Positions 1 to 6,510 are shown, numbered from the stretch's first letter. The stretch: DNA of 15,514 bases from Candidatus Aenigmatarchaeota archaeon (GCA_018304565.1 JAGVVX010000046.1:1-15514); one strand, 5' to 3'. The notes: generated by a model not told the origin, from the sequence alone. A program made the numbers and translations.

Positions 1-70
1 TTGCATTAAGTTTCTCTTCGTCCTCAGGGGACAAATATTGTTTCCAGTCCTTTGTTGATTTAAACAGCAT
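1..70 (-). CDS. Start of an unrecognised gene, cut by the window edge
   Basis: The first 23 codons of a leftward gene are visible, starting at the ATG at 70. They read MLFKSTKDWKQYLSP followed by an acidic EDEEKLNA stretch. The frame is open to the edge. A purine-rich GAAGGT lies just upstream of the start, and a TATA-like box lies at 108-117, so this looks like a real gene start divergent from the FKBP gene. The visible part is charged and probably helical. No family can be assigned from so few residues. Confidence 0.55.
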   Translation of the reverse strand, partial: MLFKSTKDWKQYLSPEDEEKLNA

Positions 71-107
71 ACGGTTACCTTCAATTTTCTATCAATATCA
101 TCATTGT

Positions 108-117
108 CTTTAAAAGC
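108..117 (-). promoter_or_regulatory. TATA-like box of the leftward edge gene
   Basis: On the minus strand the sequence reads GCTTTTAAAG, about 40 nt upstream of the ATG at 70. This is a normal place for an archaeal box A with a leader of roughly 15 nt. Confidence 0.4.
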
Positions 118-172
118 GTTTGCCGGGAAAAAAGTAGTAAATCATTTGTAATTGTTCCATAATGCCGAGAGA

Positions 173-184
173 AGCGATTTAAGG
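173..184 (+). promoter_or_regulatory. TATA-like box and ribosome binding site of the FKBP gene
   Basis: GCGATTTAAGGG lies about 35 nt upstream of the ATG at 214 and fits a box A. The start is preceded by AAGTGATTCC, whose GTGAT can pair with the AUCAC at the 3' end of archaeal 16S rRNA. The expected leader is therefore very short but carries a Shine-Dalgarno-like site. Confidence 0.4.
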
Positions 185-213
185 GCTTTTGTTCAACCTA
201 TTGAAGTGATTCC

Positions 214-882
214 ATGCAAAAAGGCGATTTCGTAAGGATAGACTACGTTGCAAAACTGGAAAACGGCGAGATGTTTGATCTTACTGATGAGCAGCTCGCA
301 AGAAAGGAAAACATATACAACCCTAAGGTTACATATAAGCCGATACCTATCATAGTCGGCGCTGGCTTCGTGATTCCAGGTCTCGACAAAGAGCTGCTGA
401 AGATGGGTATAGGGGAGAAAAAGACAGTAGAAATATCTCCAGAAGAAGGTTTCGGAAACAGGGATCCTAATCTTGTGAGGGTTGTGCCAAAGAAAGTTTT
501 CAAAGACAACAGCACGGAACCCCGGCAAGGCATGATAGTCGATTTCTCCGGAATGAAAGGCAGGATACAGAGCGTTGCGTCCGGCCGGGTGCGCGTAGAT
601 TTCAACAATCCTCTTGCAGGAAAGAAACTCATCTATGAAGTTGAGGTCAAGGAAAAGGTTGACGAGCCCGAAAAGAAAATAAAGATGGTTCTTGAATTCT
701 TTGGGATTGATAAGGCAGAAATCAGGCTTGGCGAGGATATCGAGATAGAAACCATAAAGCTGCCTGTTGACATTAAGGAAAAAATAAGTTCTTTGATTCT
801 GGAAAACGTCAGGCTTGAAGGAAAACAACCAGGCAAAGTGAAATTCATAGAAACCTACGAGAAAAAAGAGCCTAAGGCATAG
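214..882 (+). CDS. FKBP-type peptidyl-prolyl cis-trans isomerase, long archaeal (SlyD-like) form
   Basis: This 222-residue protein should catalyse cis-trans isomerisation of X-Pro bonds and act as a folding chaperone in the cytoplasm, since no signal peptide is visible. The N-terminus (KGDFVRIDYVAKLENGEMFD) is the first strand region of the FKBP fold. Residues about 50-60 (GAGFVIPGLDKELLKMGIGE) carry the conserved PG-LD-L-M-GE core. The EEGFGNRDPNLV region begins the inserted flap (IF) domain, and NNPLAGKKLIYEVEV closes the FKBP fold at about residues 130-145. The remaining C-terminal 75 residues form the extension typical of the archaeal long FKBPs of about 26 kDa. The ATG at 214 is preceded by AAGTGAT, which supports this start. 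The stop is TAG, followed by a short T run. The gene is monocistronic and separated from ftsZ by a leftward mini-gene. Confidence 0.93.
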   Translation: MQKGDFVRIDYVAKLENGEMFDLTDEQLARKENIYNPKVTYKPIPIIVGAGFVIPGLDKELLKMGIGEKKTVEISPEEGFGNRDPNLVRVVPKKVFKDNSTEPRQGMIVDFSGMKGRIQSVASGRVRVDFNNPLAGKKLIYEVEVKEKVDEPEKKIKMVLEFFGIDKAEIRLGEDIEIETIKLPVDIKEKISSLILENVRLEGKQPGKVKFIETYEKKEPKA

Positions 883-907
883 TTTTTCTATGGATCTTGT
901 TGTTAGA

Positions 908-1030
908 TCACTTCTTTATGACTAACGGCTTGTGAAAATAGGTGCTTCGCTTACACCAGGGGCACAAAACAGGTATCTTGTCCTTCCTTGTTTCCCAGTC
1001 GTGATCGCACTTCGAGCATTTTAGCCTCAT
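908..1030 (-). CDS. 40-residue zinc-ribbon protein
   Basis: A complete 40-codon frame reads leftward from the ATG at 1030 to a TGA at 908-910. The protein begins MRLKCSKCDHDWETRKDKIP and continues with VLCPWCKRSTYFHK. Two CxxC knuckles (C5/C8 and C23/C26), 14 residues apart, form a classic rubredoxin-like or zinc-ribbon site. Trp residues after each knuckle and a basic tail suggest a nucleic-acid-binding or protein-binding mini-protein. The cysteine spacing is very unlikely by chance in a random frame, so I consider it a real gene despite its size. It sits tail to tail with the FKBP gene and head to head with ftsZ. The frame stays open upstream of the ATG without another obvious ATG. I recognise the fold class but not a named family. 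Confidence 0.75.
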   Translation of the reverse strand: MRLKCSKCDHDWETRKDKIPVLCPWCKRSTYFHKPLVIKK

Positions 1031-1105
1031 TTTTAAGACATCCGCAGTTTCAGTACTATTACTATTCCAGCTACTATTATTATCTAAATTTATCGGGCGA
1101 AAACA

Positions 1106-1124
1106 ATTTAAAGCTTAAATATTT
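1106..1124 (+). promoter_or_regulatory. ftsZ promoter (TATA-like boxes)
   Basis: AATTTAAAG at 1106-1113 and CTTAAATATTT at 1114-1124 are overlapping box A candidates. The first, 40-45 nt upstream of the ATG at 1152, leaves room for a short leader with AAGTGAT at 1142-1148 as the ribosome binding site. It is probably the functional box. Confidence 0.45.
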
Positions 1125-1151
1125 GCGACGCATAATAAAACAAGTGATCAG

Positions 1152-2240
1152 ATGAGTATTCTAAGTGGCAAAGACATTGGCACGGCTCCTATAGACGAAG
1201 AATTGAAGAAGCTCTTAGAATCAAAGAAAGCAGAAATTCGTGTTATAGGTTGCGGTGGAGCCGGGGGCAACACTATTTCTCGATTAATGCAGGTTGGTAT
1301 TGTGGGCGCCGAGACTATTGCTGTTAACACAGATGCACAGGACCTGCTTTACACAGACGCCGACGTAAAGATTCTTATTGGCAAAGAAATAACAGGCGGC
1401 CTTGGGGCAGGCGCGGACCCGCGGGTAGGAGAGGAAGCTGCAAAAGAAAGCAAAAATGACATTAAAAAGGTCCTTGAAGGCTCTGATCTGGTTTTCGTTA
1501 CATGCGGTCTTGGAGGTGGAACTGGAACAGGAAGCGCACCTTCTGTGGCCGATACAGCAAAGAAGCTTGGTGCGCTGACAGTTGGTATAGTAACGCTTCC
1601 TTTCACTATGGAGGGCAGGCAAAGAATGAACAATGCCGTTGGTGGCCTCGAGAAAATGGAAAAGTCCGTTGACACACTTATAGTAATACCTAATGACAAG
1701 CTGCTGGAAATCGTTCCGGATGTATCGCTGGCAACCGCGTTCAAGGTTGCAGACGAAATACTTGTTAACGCCGTAAAAGGCGTGACAGAGCTTGTTACAA
1801 GGCCCGGCCTTGTCAATCTAGATTTTGCTGATATACGCGCTGTCATGAGCAACGGCGGTTTGGCAATGATAGGAATGGGCGACAGCGAGAGCGAAAACCG
1901 TGCTGCTGAAGCTGTAGAACGTGCGTTGAATAATCCGTTGCTTGATGTTGACATAGACGGCGCCAAAGGTGCGCTTATCAACGTCTCCGGTGGAGTCGAT
2001 GTCACAATCCGGGAATGCCAGAAGATTGTAGAATCTGTGTCAACGCGTCTTAGCCCTGAAGCGAAAATAATCTGGGGAGCGCAAATAGTCAAGGAACTCG
2101 GCGATTCCATAAGAACGATGCTGATAGTCACCGGAGTCAACGCCCCGCGGATATATACTCCTCAGAAGGTTGCGGCAACTGTAGCAACAGGGAAAAGAAA
2201 GGAAATAGAAAAAGTATTCGGTATAGATTTCGTGGATTAA
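1152..2240 (+). CDS. ftsZ: Cell division GTPase FtsZ
   Basis: FtsZ polymerises with GTP at mid-cell to form the division ring. The 362-residue protein has the nucleotide-binding G1 loop (IGCGGAGGNT, about residues 33-41), the tubulin signature GGGTGTG at 121-127, and the T7 synergy loop with N222, D224 and D227 (NLDFAD), which complete GTP hydrolysis across the dimer interface. The C-terminal domain is intact and the protein ends in EIEKVFGIDFVD, a short tail typical of archaeal FtsZ. The ATG at 1152 follows AAGTGATCAG, a good archaeal ribosome binding site. The gene heads the conserved ftsZ-secE-spt5-rpl11 cluster, but a 119-nt gap with its own TATA box suggests that secE can be transcribed separately. 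Nothing is missing or degraded. Confidence 0.97.
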   Translation: MSILSGKDIGTAPIDEELKKLLESKKAEIRVIGCGGAGGNTISRLMQVGIVGAETIAVNTDAQDLLYTDADVKILIGKEITGGLGAGADPRVGEEAAKESKNDIKKVLEGSDLVFVTCGLGGGTGTGSAPSVADTAKKLGALTVGIVTLPFTMEGRQRMNNAVGGLEKMEKSVDTLIVIPNDKLLEIVPDVSLATAFKVADEILVNAVKGVTELVTRPGLVNLDFADIRAVMSNGGLAMIGMGDSESENRAAEAVERALNNPLLDVDIDGAKGALINVSGGVDVTIRECQKIVESVSTRLSPEAKIIWGAQIVKELGDSIRTMLIVTGVNAPRIYTPQKVAATVATGKRKEIEKVFGIDFVD

Positions 2241-2328
2241 CTGCTGGTTCTCCATTCAGGTGGTATGTTAAGGTATCAAAGCATAACTAGCGCAACTGCT
2301 GTCTGGTATGCACTGTCGCCATAACTCA

Positions 2329-2337
2329 CTTTTAAGC
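2329..2337 (+). promoter_or_regulatory. secE promoter (TATA-like box)
   Basis: CTTTTAAGC lies about 27 nt upstream of the secE ATG at 2360. No Shine-Dalgarno sequence precedes that ATG, so the transcript is probably leaderless. I see nothing else in the 119-nt spacer between ftsZ and secE. Confidence 0.45.
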
Positions 2338-2359
2338 TTTTCTTCTAAATAAATTCTTC

Positions 2360-2536
2360 ATGATCGGGAAACTGAAAGGGTTCATTACGCAGGCTAGGCG
2401 CGTGCTGCTTGTTGCCAGCAAGCCTGATAAGAGCGACTACAGGCAATCAGTAAAAATTACGGGGCTTGGCATGGCTATAATAGGTGCGCTCGGTTTCATC
2501 ATATTTCTGGCTGTCCAACTGATAGGGGGATTGTGA
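2360..2536 (+). CDS. secE: Preprotein translocase subunit SecE (Sec61 gamma)
   Basis: SecE clamps the two halves of the SecY channel in the membrane. The 58-residue protein starts MIGKLKGFITQARRVLLVAS, an amphipathic basic helix lying on the cytoplasmic face. It continues with KPDKSDYRQSVKITGLGMAI and one membrane helix (about residues 34-56, GMAIIGALGFIIFLAVQLIG). This is the expected single-spanning Sec61 gamma architecture, and its place directly before spt5 is conserved in archaea. The stop TGA is part of the GTGAT that serves as ribosome binding site for spt5, which begins 4 nt later, so the two are translationally linked. Confidence 0.92.
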   Translation: MIGKLKGFITQARRVLLVASKPDKSDYRQSVKITGLGMAIIGALGFIIFLAVQLIGGL

Positions 2537-2540
2537 TTTT

Positions 2541-2984
2541 ATGATCCTTACAATCAGAACAACAACAGGAAGAGAAAATGTTGTCATGGAATCTATATCT
2601 ATGAGATCAAAGAAGCAGAATATACTTATAAAATCCATTTTCCATCCTGAAGACCTGCGCGGCTACATATTCATTGAAGGCGAAGCCGAAGACATAGAAG
2701 CAAGTGTCAAAAGTGTGCCGCATGTGCGCGGGCTTATAAACAAAAATGTAGCTATGAAAGACCTGGAAAAGTTTTTGATTGCAGAGAAAAGAGAGATAAA
2801 ACTGGAAGTCGGTGATGTTGTCGAAGTGACTGGAGGGCCTTTCAAAGGGGAAAAAGGAAAAATCGTCCGCGTAGACGAGGCAAAGAACGAGATAACCGTT
2901 GAGTTCCTCGAAGCGGCCATCCCGATACCGGTTACCGTGTCTGTCAATGCCGTGAGGATATACGAGAAGAAGAGGACAGAATGA
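2541..2984 (+). CDS. spt5: Transcription elongation factor Spt5 (NusG homologue)
   Basis: Spt5 binds the RNA polymerase clamp and raises processivity, normally as a dimer with Spt4. The 147-residue protein has an N-terminal NGN domain (about residues 1-80, with HPEDLRGYIFIEGEAEDIEA and HVRGLI as hallmarks) and a KOW domain at about 88-140 (VGDVVEVTGGPFKGEKGKIV). The length matches archaeal Spt5 and is shorter than bacterial NusG. The ATG at 2541 follows TTGTGATTTT, where GTGAT overlaps the secE stop. Its TGA ends one base before the next small ORF starts. Confidence 0.95.
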   Translation: MILTIRTTTGRENVVMESISMRSKKQNILIKSIFHPEDLRGYIFIEGEAEDIEASVKSVPHVRGLINKNVAMKDLEKFLIAEKREIKLEVGDVVEVTGGPFKGEKGKIVRVDEAKNEITVEFLEAAIPIPVTVSVNAVRIYEKKRTE

Positions 2985-2985
2985 C

Positions 2986-3165
2986 ATGGCAGAAAAAATG
3001 TCAAGAAGTGAATTAAGAAGCATGGCAAGATGGAAGGATCAGATTGCTGAACTTCAAGAAGAGTCGCCCAGACCAGTACTCCAGTATGCACATGCTGTTG
3101 CTGCTTCTGGAAAATTAATAACATATGTTAGAATTAGAGCTGATGAAACGGAATACAGATTGTGA
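2986..3165 (+). CDS. Unrecognised 59-residue protein between spt5 and rpl11
   Basis: An ATG two bases after the spt5 stop opens a 59-codon frame ending in TGA at 3163-3165. The protein starts MAEKMSRSELRSMARWKDQI and continues AELQEESPRPVLQYAHAVAA, then SGKLITYVRIRADETEYRL. The first half looks like a charged amphipathic helix; the second ends in a beta-like segment. It has no signal peptide, membrane helix or cysteines. Its tight packing supports real translation: 1 nt after spt5, with its own stop inside the GTGAT ribosome binding site of rpl11. I recognise no family. The position suggests a link to transcription elongation or ribosome assembly, which is inference from context only. Confidence 0.7.
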   Translation: MAEKMSRSELRSMARWKDQIAELQEESPRPVLQYAHAVAASGKLITYVRIRADETEYRL

Positions 3166-3170
3166 TTAAC

Positions 3171-3647
3171 ATGCCGAAAGAAACCGTTGACGTAATGGTT
3201 GAGGGCGGGAAAGCGACAGCTGCGCCGCCCATAGGGCCTGCTCTTTCGCCGCTAAAAGTAAATGTGGCCAAGGTAGTAGAAGAAATTAACAGTAAAACAA
3301 AGGCGTTTGCAGGAATGCAGGTGCCTGTCAAGATTGTGGTTGATACTGTCTCAAAAGAATTCATAATAAATGTAGGAACGCCGCCTGTAAGTTCGTTGCT
3401 TAAGAAAGAACTGAAAAAGGAGAGGCTTGCAACAGTCAATGAAGACAAAACAAGAAACCTTGCAGGCGACCTGCCTTTCGAGACTATTGTAAAGATTGCG
3501 CAAAGCAAGGATTCAATCGTCGGAAATACAGCAAAAGCCAAAGTCAAGCAGGTGCTGGGCACGTGCGTTTCATGCGGTGTGACAGTAGACGGCAAAGACC
3601 CGAAGGCGGTTATACAGGAACTGGAAGAAGGAAAATATACAGTCTAG
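3171..3647 (+). CDS. rpl11: Large ribosomal subunit protein L11
   Basis: L11 binds the GTPase-associated region of 23S rRNA at the base of the stalk. The 158-residue protein starts MPKETVDVMVEGGKATAAPP and has the conserved IGPALSPLKVNV loop. The C-terminal RNA-binding domain follows, ending with GTCVSCGVTVDGKDPKAV, close to the family signature. I chose the ATG at 3171 over the in-frame GTG at 3162, because the GTGAT containing that GTG sits 4 nt before the ATG as its ribosome binding site. The protein also aligns naturally with L11 from there. The stop TAG is 6 nt from the converging stop of the PH-domain gene. Confidence 0.95.
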   Translation: MPKETVDVMVEGGKATAAPPIGPALSPLKVNVAKVVEEINSKTKAFAGMQVPVKIVVDTVSKEFIINVGTPPVSSLLKKELKKERLATVNEDKTRNLAGDLPFETIVKIAQSKDSIVGNTAKAKVKQVLGTCVSCGVTVDGKDPKAVIQELEEGKYTV

Positions 3648-3653
3648 GTTCTT

Positions 3654-4157
3654 CTACAATCCTTGTCTGCCTTTTGTTTTCTTGAGCAGAAGTGCCCTTA
3701 GTTTTTCTGCTTCTTTAACATCTAGCCCAGGTACCATGCCTTCTGAAAAGCGCATCGCGCCAAATTTCGACAAAGCGGCGCTAAAGCCCGCTGTCTGTAT
3801 CCAGACTTCGCTTATCCCAAGCAGGCGTGCCATTATGCCTCTGTTTACGTCTATGTTCTGTATGCGCTGGTAAGGTATCGTCGCAGAGTGTTTCCTAAGC
3901 ACTCCCCATTTGATGTTCAATGCTGTCTTGGTCGTCTCGAAAGAATATGAATTGTACATCAGTTTGGCCCATAAAGCACTGAGAACACCAGACAAAACTA
4001 GGATAATAATTCCGCACCAAAACAAAGACGACAAGCTTTCTGTGATAGCTAATATCCAAATGCCGACGAAAAACCCGAGAAAGGCGAAAGTAAAGAGGAA
4101 TATCCAGAAATACGACCACCAGAAGAGATAAACGGCTTTTGGATGGAGTTTTGTCAT
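3654..4157 (-). CDS. Membrane protein with bacterial PH (bPH2, YdbS-like) domain
   Basis: The 167-residue protein has two membrane helices (about residues 9-37 and 44-66), followed by a cytoplasmic domain. That domain contains YSFETTKTALNIKWGVLRKH and IPYQRIQNIDVNRGIMARLL, the pattern of the bPH2/DUF304 domain of YdbS-like proteins. The family's function is poorly known; PH-like folds usually bind lipid or protein at the membrane. The gene is the second of a two-gene leftward unit: its ATG lies 2 nt after the stop of the upstream ORF. It converges on rpl11 and splits the rpl11-rpl1 junction that is usually continuous in archaea. Confidence 0.8.
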   Translation of the reverse strand: MTKLHPKAVYLFWWSYFWIFLFTFAFLGFFVGIWILAITESLSSLFWCGIIILVLSGVLSALWAKLMYNSYSFETTKTALNIKWGVLRKHSATIPYQRIQNIDVNRGIMARLLGISEVWIQTAGFSAALSKFGAMRFSEGMVPGLDVKEAEKLRALLLKKTKGRQGL

Positions 4158-4159
4158 TA

Positions 4160-4582
4160 TTATCTTATAGGTTGTCTTGTTTTAAAACAAATCCGAATAA
4201 CGTTAGGGCTGTCAACAGGGTTTTTGTCCATACTTAATTTTGCTTCTATAACATTTTTGTATTTTTCTATTTGTCCTTGAATCTCTGCCTGTGTTGGATA
4301 CCTTTTTCTTTCTACTAAGCTGGCATCTAATGCGAAATTCGTCTGTTTGACATAACTAACTGCTGCAGTATATTCAATTGCTCCGATATTCATTAAGGTC
4401 CAATGAATAACATGTTCAATTTTACCGAGGTCCAAAGATTTTGAGATGTCTTGTAACATTCTTTGATAAGTATCTGCAGATACTGAATCGCTAAGGCCGT
4501 CAAGAACTTGATAACAGCATTTTACTATATCTCTATTTTGGGCTTCTTGCAAAGTCATTAAACCCTCTGTTAGTTTATTCAT
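4160..4582 (-). CDS. Uncharacterised 140-residue protein
   Basis: The frame runs leftward from the ATG at 4582 and begins MNKLTEGLMTLQEAQNRDIV. The sequence is mostly helical and charged, with no membrane segment or signal peptide. Cys22 and Cys23 are adjacent, and a late cysteine lies in the IRICFKTRQPIR tail. I recognise no family. It lies 2 nt upstream of the PH-domain gene and is probably co-transcribed with it. Base composition is more AT-rich than in the flanking ribosomal genes, which fits an insertion into the cluster, although that is only suggestive. Confidence 0.65.
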   Translation of the reverse strand: MNKLTEGLMTLQEAQNRDIVKCCYQVLDGLSDSVSADTYQRMLQDISKSLDLGKIEHVIHWTLMNIGAIEYTAAVSYVKQTNFALDASLVERKRYPTQAEIQGQIEKYKNVIEAKLSMDKNPVDSPNVIRICFKTRQPIR

Positions 4583-4632
4583 GTGAAACTTAAAGCTTCG
4601 GGCGGTTCCAGGTTTGACGTGCTAAAATAACG

Positions 4633-4641
4633 CTTATATCC
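4633..4641 (+). promoter_or_regulatory. Promoter of the rpl1-rpl10-rpl12 operon
   Basis: CTTATATCC is a good TATA box about 65 nt upstream of the rpl1 ATG. It predicts a leader of roughly 40 nt, longer than others here, with AGGAGGGTG at 4690-4698 as a strong ribosome binding site. Ribosomal L1 operons are often autoregulated through such leaders, but I could not identify an L1-binding stem with confidence. Confidence 0.45.
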
Positions 4642-4702
4642 TTTCTTGCGTCTTTATACTGGCCCGCATACTGCCATGCGTTCTGTGTCAGGAGGGTGTT
4701 TG

Positions 4703-5308
4703 ATGAAAATTGATGATGCATTAAAATATCTTAGAGAAAACAGCAAGCAGAGGAAGTTCGCGCAGAGCGTAGACCTTATCATAAACCTGAAGAACATAGA
4801 CCTGAAGAAACCTGAGAACAAGTTTTCAAAAGAAGTGCTGCTTCCTAACGGCTGCGGAAAGGAGATTTCTGTTGGTATTATATCCGACAAAATCTCTGGC
4901 GCTGTAACAAAGGCTGATATAGAAACCTTTGAAAAGGACAAGAAAAAACTCAAGCAATTCACAAAACAATATGACTTTACTATTGCAGAAGCGCCACTAA
5001 TGCCGCTTGTTGGAAAAGTTCTTGGAAGGCATCTTGCACCCAGAGGCAGGATGCCTAAACTCCTGCCGCCCGGAAGAAACCCGCAAATGATGGTGGATGA
5101 ACTGAAAAATTCTGTGAGAATTCGTGTCAGGGATTCGCCGACAATACAGGTGCTTGCTGGTTCTGAAGAAATGTCAGACGCACAATTGAAAGAAAACATC
5201 GGCAAAATACTTGACGAAGTCAGCAAAAGCCTGCCAAAAGGCAAGAATCAAGTTAAGGACATTCATATTAAGATGACTATGGGCAAACCTGTTAAGATTG
5301 ATGTTTGA
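4703..5308 (+). CDS. rpl1: Large ribosomal subunit protein L1
   Basis: L1 forms the mobile L1 stalk that guides deacylated tRNA out of the E site; in archaea it also represses its own operon. The 201-residue protein starts MKIDDALKYLRENSKQRKFA and has the L1 core. PLMPLVGKVLGRHLAPRGRM is the conserved signature of domain II, followed by PKLLPP and a C-terminal IHIKMTMGKPVKIDV strand. The start is the ATG at 4703, which follows a strong AGGAGGGTG. An in-frame TTG at 4646 is rejected because it sits close to the predicted transcription start. The 3' end overlaps the region where rpl10 begins. Confidence 0.95.
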   Translation: MKIDDALKYLRENSKQRKFAQSVDLIINLKNIDLKKPENKFSKEVLLPNGCGKEISVGIISDKISGAVTKADIETFEKDKKKLKQFTKQYDFTIAEAPLMPLVGKVLGRHLAPRGRMPKLLPPGRNPQMMVDELKNSVRIRVRDSPTIQVLAGSEEMSDAQLKENIGKILDEVSKSLPKGKNQVKDIHIKMTMGKPVKIDV

Positions 5309-5318
5309 GTTGATTAAG

Positions 5319-6155
5319 ATGCTGAAAATGGAGAAACCGGAAAAAGCAGAGGCGCTTGGAAGGCTAATTGAAGAATATCCGGTGATAGCCTTGCTGAGCA
5401 TGCACAAGCTGCCCGGCAGGCAACTGCAGTCAATACGGGAATCGCTTCGCTCGAAAGCGATAATCAAGATGAGCAAAAAATCCTTGCTGGAAAGGGCAAT
5501 AAAGACCTCAAAGAAAAAAAACATCCAGACGCTGTTGGATTATGTTAAAGATGAGCCGGCACTATTACTTTCAAAAGAAAATCTGTTCAGGCTTTTCAGG
5601 CTAATAAAAGGCTCCAGATCCCCTGCATCTGCAAAAGCAAACGATATAGCACCGAAGGACATAGTCGTACAGAAAGGCGCTACAAATCTGCCACCAGGAC
5701 CGGCAATATCGACGCTGCAAAAGGTAGGATTGAAAACAACAGTGCAGGCAGGAAAGATAGCAATTTCTCAAGACAAGGTGGTTGTAAAGGCCGGTGAGAA
5801 AATCGGCGAGGATGCTGTGGGTGTTCTTAGTTTACTTAAGATGGAACCGATGGAAATAGGACTCGAAGTCGTAATTGCGTGCGAGGATGGCGTATTTTAC
5901 GAAAAGAACGTACTTGACATCGATGTAGAAAAATATGTAGCAGAACTTCAGAAATGCGTTTCAGAAGGCGTGAACCTTTCTATAAATGCAAACTACCCAA
6001 CCGGCTTTACAATAGAACTTATGCTTCAAAAGGCATTTTCAGAGGCAAAATCGCTGTGCATGGATGCCGGCTTCCCGGAAGGGGAGTTCATGGGATCCGT
6101 GCTTGCAAAAGCAGCGAGAGAGGCCAAAGCCTTGGAAGGATATCTGGGAGGTTGA
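5319..6155 (+). CDS. rpl10: Large ribosomal subunit protein L10 (acidic protein P0)
   Basis: L10/P0 anchors the L12 dimers to 23S rRNA to form the factor-recruiting stalk. From the ATG at 5319 the protein has 278 residues. The RNA-binding domain (LGRLIEEYPVIALLSMHKLP, LQSIRESLRSKAIIKMSKKS) is followed by the archaeal P0 insertion domain (KDIVVQKGATNLPPGPAIS) and the helical spine that binds L12. I prefer 5319 to the ATG at 5301 because GTTGAT precedes it at the 4-nt spacing seen for rpl11, and the N-terminus then matches P0 length. An ATG at 5328 is also possible. The protein ends AAREAKALEGYLGG and lacks the acidic hinge and LFG-type tail that archaeal P0 normally carries. Its stop lies 4 nt before rpl12. 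Confidence 0.93.
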   Translation: MLKMEKPEKAEALGRLIEEYPVIALLSMHKLPGRQLQSIRESLRSKAIIKMSKKSLLERAIKTSKKKNIQTLLDYVKDEPALLLSKENLFRLFRLIKGSRSPASAKANDIAPKDIVVQKGATNLPPGPAISTLQKVGLKTTVQAGKIAISQDKVVVKAGEKIGEDAVGVLSLLKMEPMEIGLEVVIACEDGVFYEKNVLDIDVEKYVAELQKCVSEGVNLSINANYPTGFTIELMLQKAFSEAKSLCMDAGFPEGEFMGSVLAKAAREAKALEGYLGG

Positions 6156-6159
6156 ATGA

Positions 6160-6468
6160 ATGAACTACGTGTACGCTTCCCTATTGCTCCATTCCGCAGG
6201 AAAGCCTATAACAGAAGACGGCATTAAGAAGGTTGTTGCGGCTGCCGGTGAAAACCCGGACGAAGCCAAGGTCAAGACATTGGTTGCAGCACTCGAAGGC
6301 ATTGACATAAAAAGCGCCATCGAGAAAGCGGCAATGCCTGTTGCTGTCGCAGCGCCTGTTGCTGCTTCAAGTGGTGAGGCACAGCCGAAGAAAGAGGAGC
6401 AATCGGAAGAAGAGATGGAAAAGAAAGCTGAGACCGCAGCCGAAGGCTTGGCGGCCCTGTTTGGTTAG
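6160..6468 (+). CDS. rpl12: Large ribosomal subunit stalk protein L12 (P1)
   Basis: L12/P1 dimers bind L10 and recruit translational GTPases. The 102-residue protein starts MNYVYASLLLHSAGKPITED, the P1 dimerisation domain. An Ala-rich hinge (VAVAAPVAAS) and a charged segment follow, ending EGLAALFG, the conserved factor-binding tail. The ATG at 6160 is preceded by GGGAGG, partly inside the end of rpl10. An ATG at 6156 is in another frame. A T-rich terminator follows, so this closes the stalk operon. Confidence 0.95.
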   Translation: MNYVYASLLLHSAGKPITEDGIKKVVAAAGENPDEAKVKTLVAALEGIDIKSAIEKAAMPVAVAAPVAASSGEAQPKKEEQSEEEMEKKAETAAEGLAALFG

Positions 6469-6470
6469 AG

Positions 6471-6510
6471 ATTTTTTATTTTTTAACCTATTTTCCTAAT
6501 TAATATTAGG
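6471..6510 (+). terminator. Terminator after rpl12
   Basis: Two T6 runs at 6472-6485 directly after the rpl12 stop fit archaeal intrinsic termination. They are followed by a perfect 6-bp inverted repeat (CCTAAT, TAAT loop, ATTAGG) at 6495-6510, nested inside AACCTA/TAGGTT. Confidence 0.55.

Noticed and set aside
193..828. Long antisense frame opposite the FKBP gene (211 codons)
   Set aside because: It mirrors a clear FKBP gene, has Phe/Tyr-rich composition typical of a shadow frame and no ribosome binding site.
1045..1085. ACTATT/ATT-type repeats upstream of ftsZ read as a CRISPR or minisatellite
   Set aside because: Units are short, imperfect and without spacers; no CRISPR array is present in the window.
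1349..2140. 263-codon antisense frame within ftsZ
   Set aside because: It is Ser/Pro/Thr-rich, as expected from reverse reading of ftsZ codons; ftsZ is complete and certain.
3162..3170. GTG start for rpl11 giving MINMPK
   Set aside because: The GTG is part of the GTGAT ribosome binding site for the ATG at 3171.
4646..4702. Upstream TTG start for rpl1
   Set aside because: It lies only a few bases after the TATA box, and a strong AGGAGGGTG precedes the ATG at 4703.
4685..4725. L1 autoregulatory binding site around the rpl1 start
   Set aside because: GGAGGGTG and GATGAAA recall L1 targets, but I could not draw the required stem with an asymmetric loop.
6156..6163. ATG at 6156 as start of rpl12
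   Set aside because: It is in a different frame that closes quickly; the P1 protein starts at 6160.
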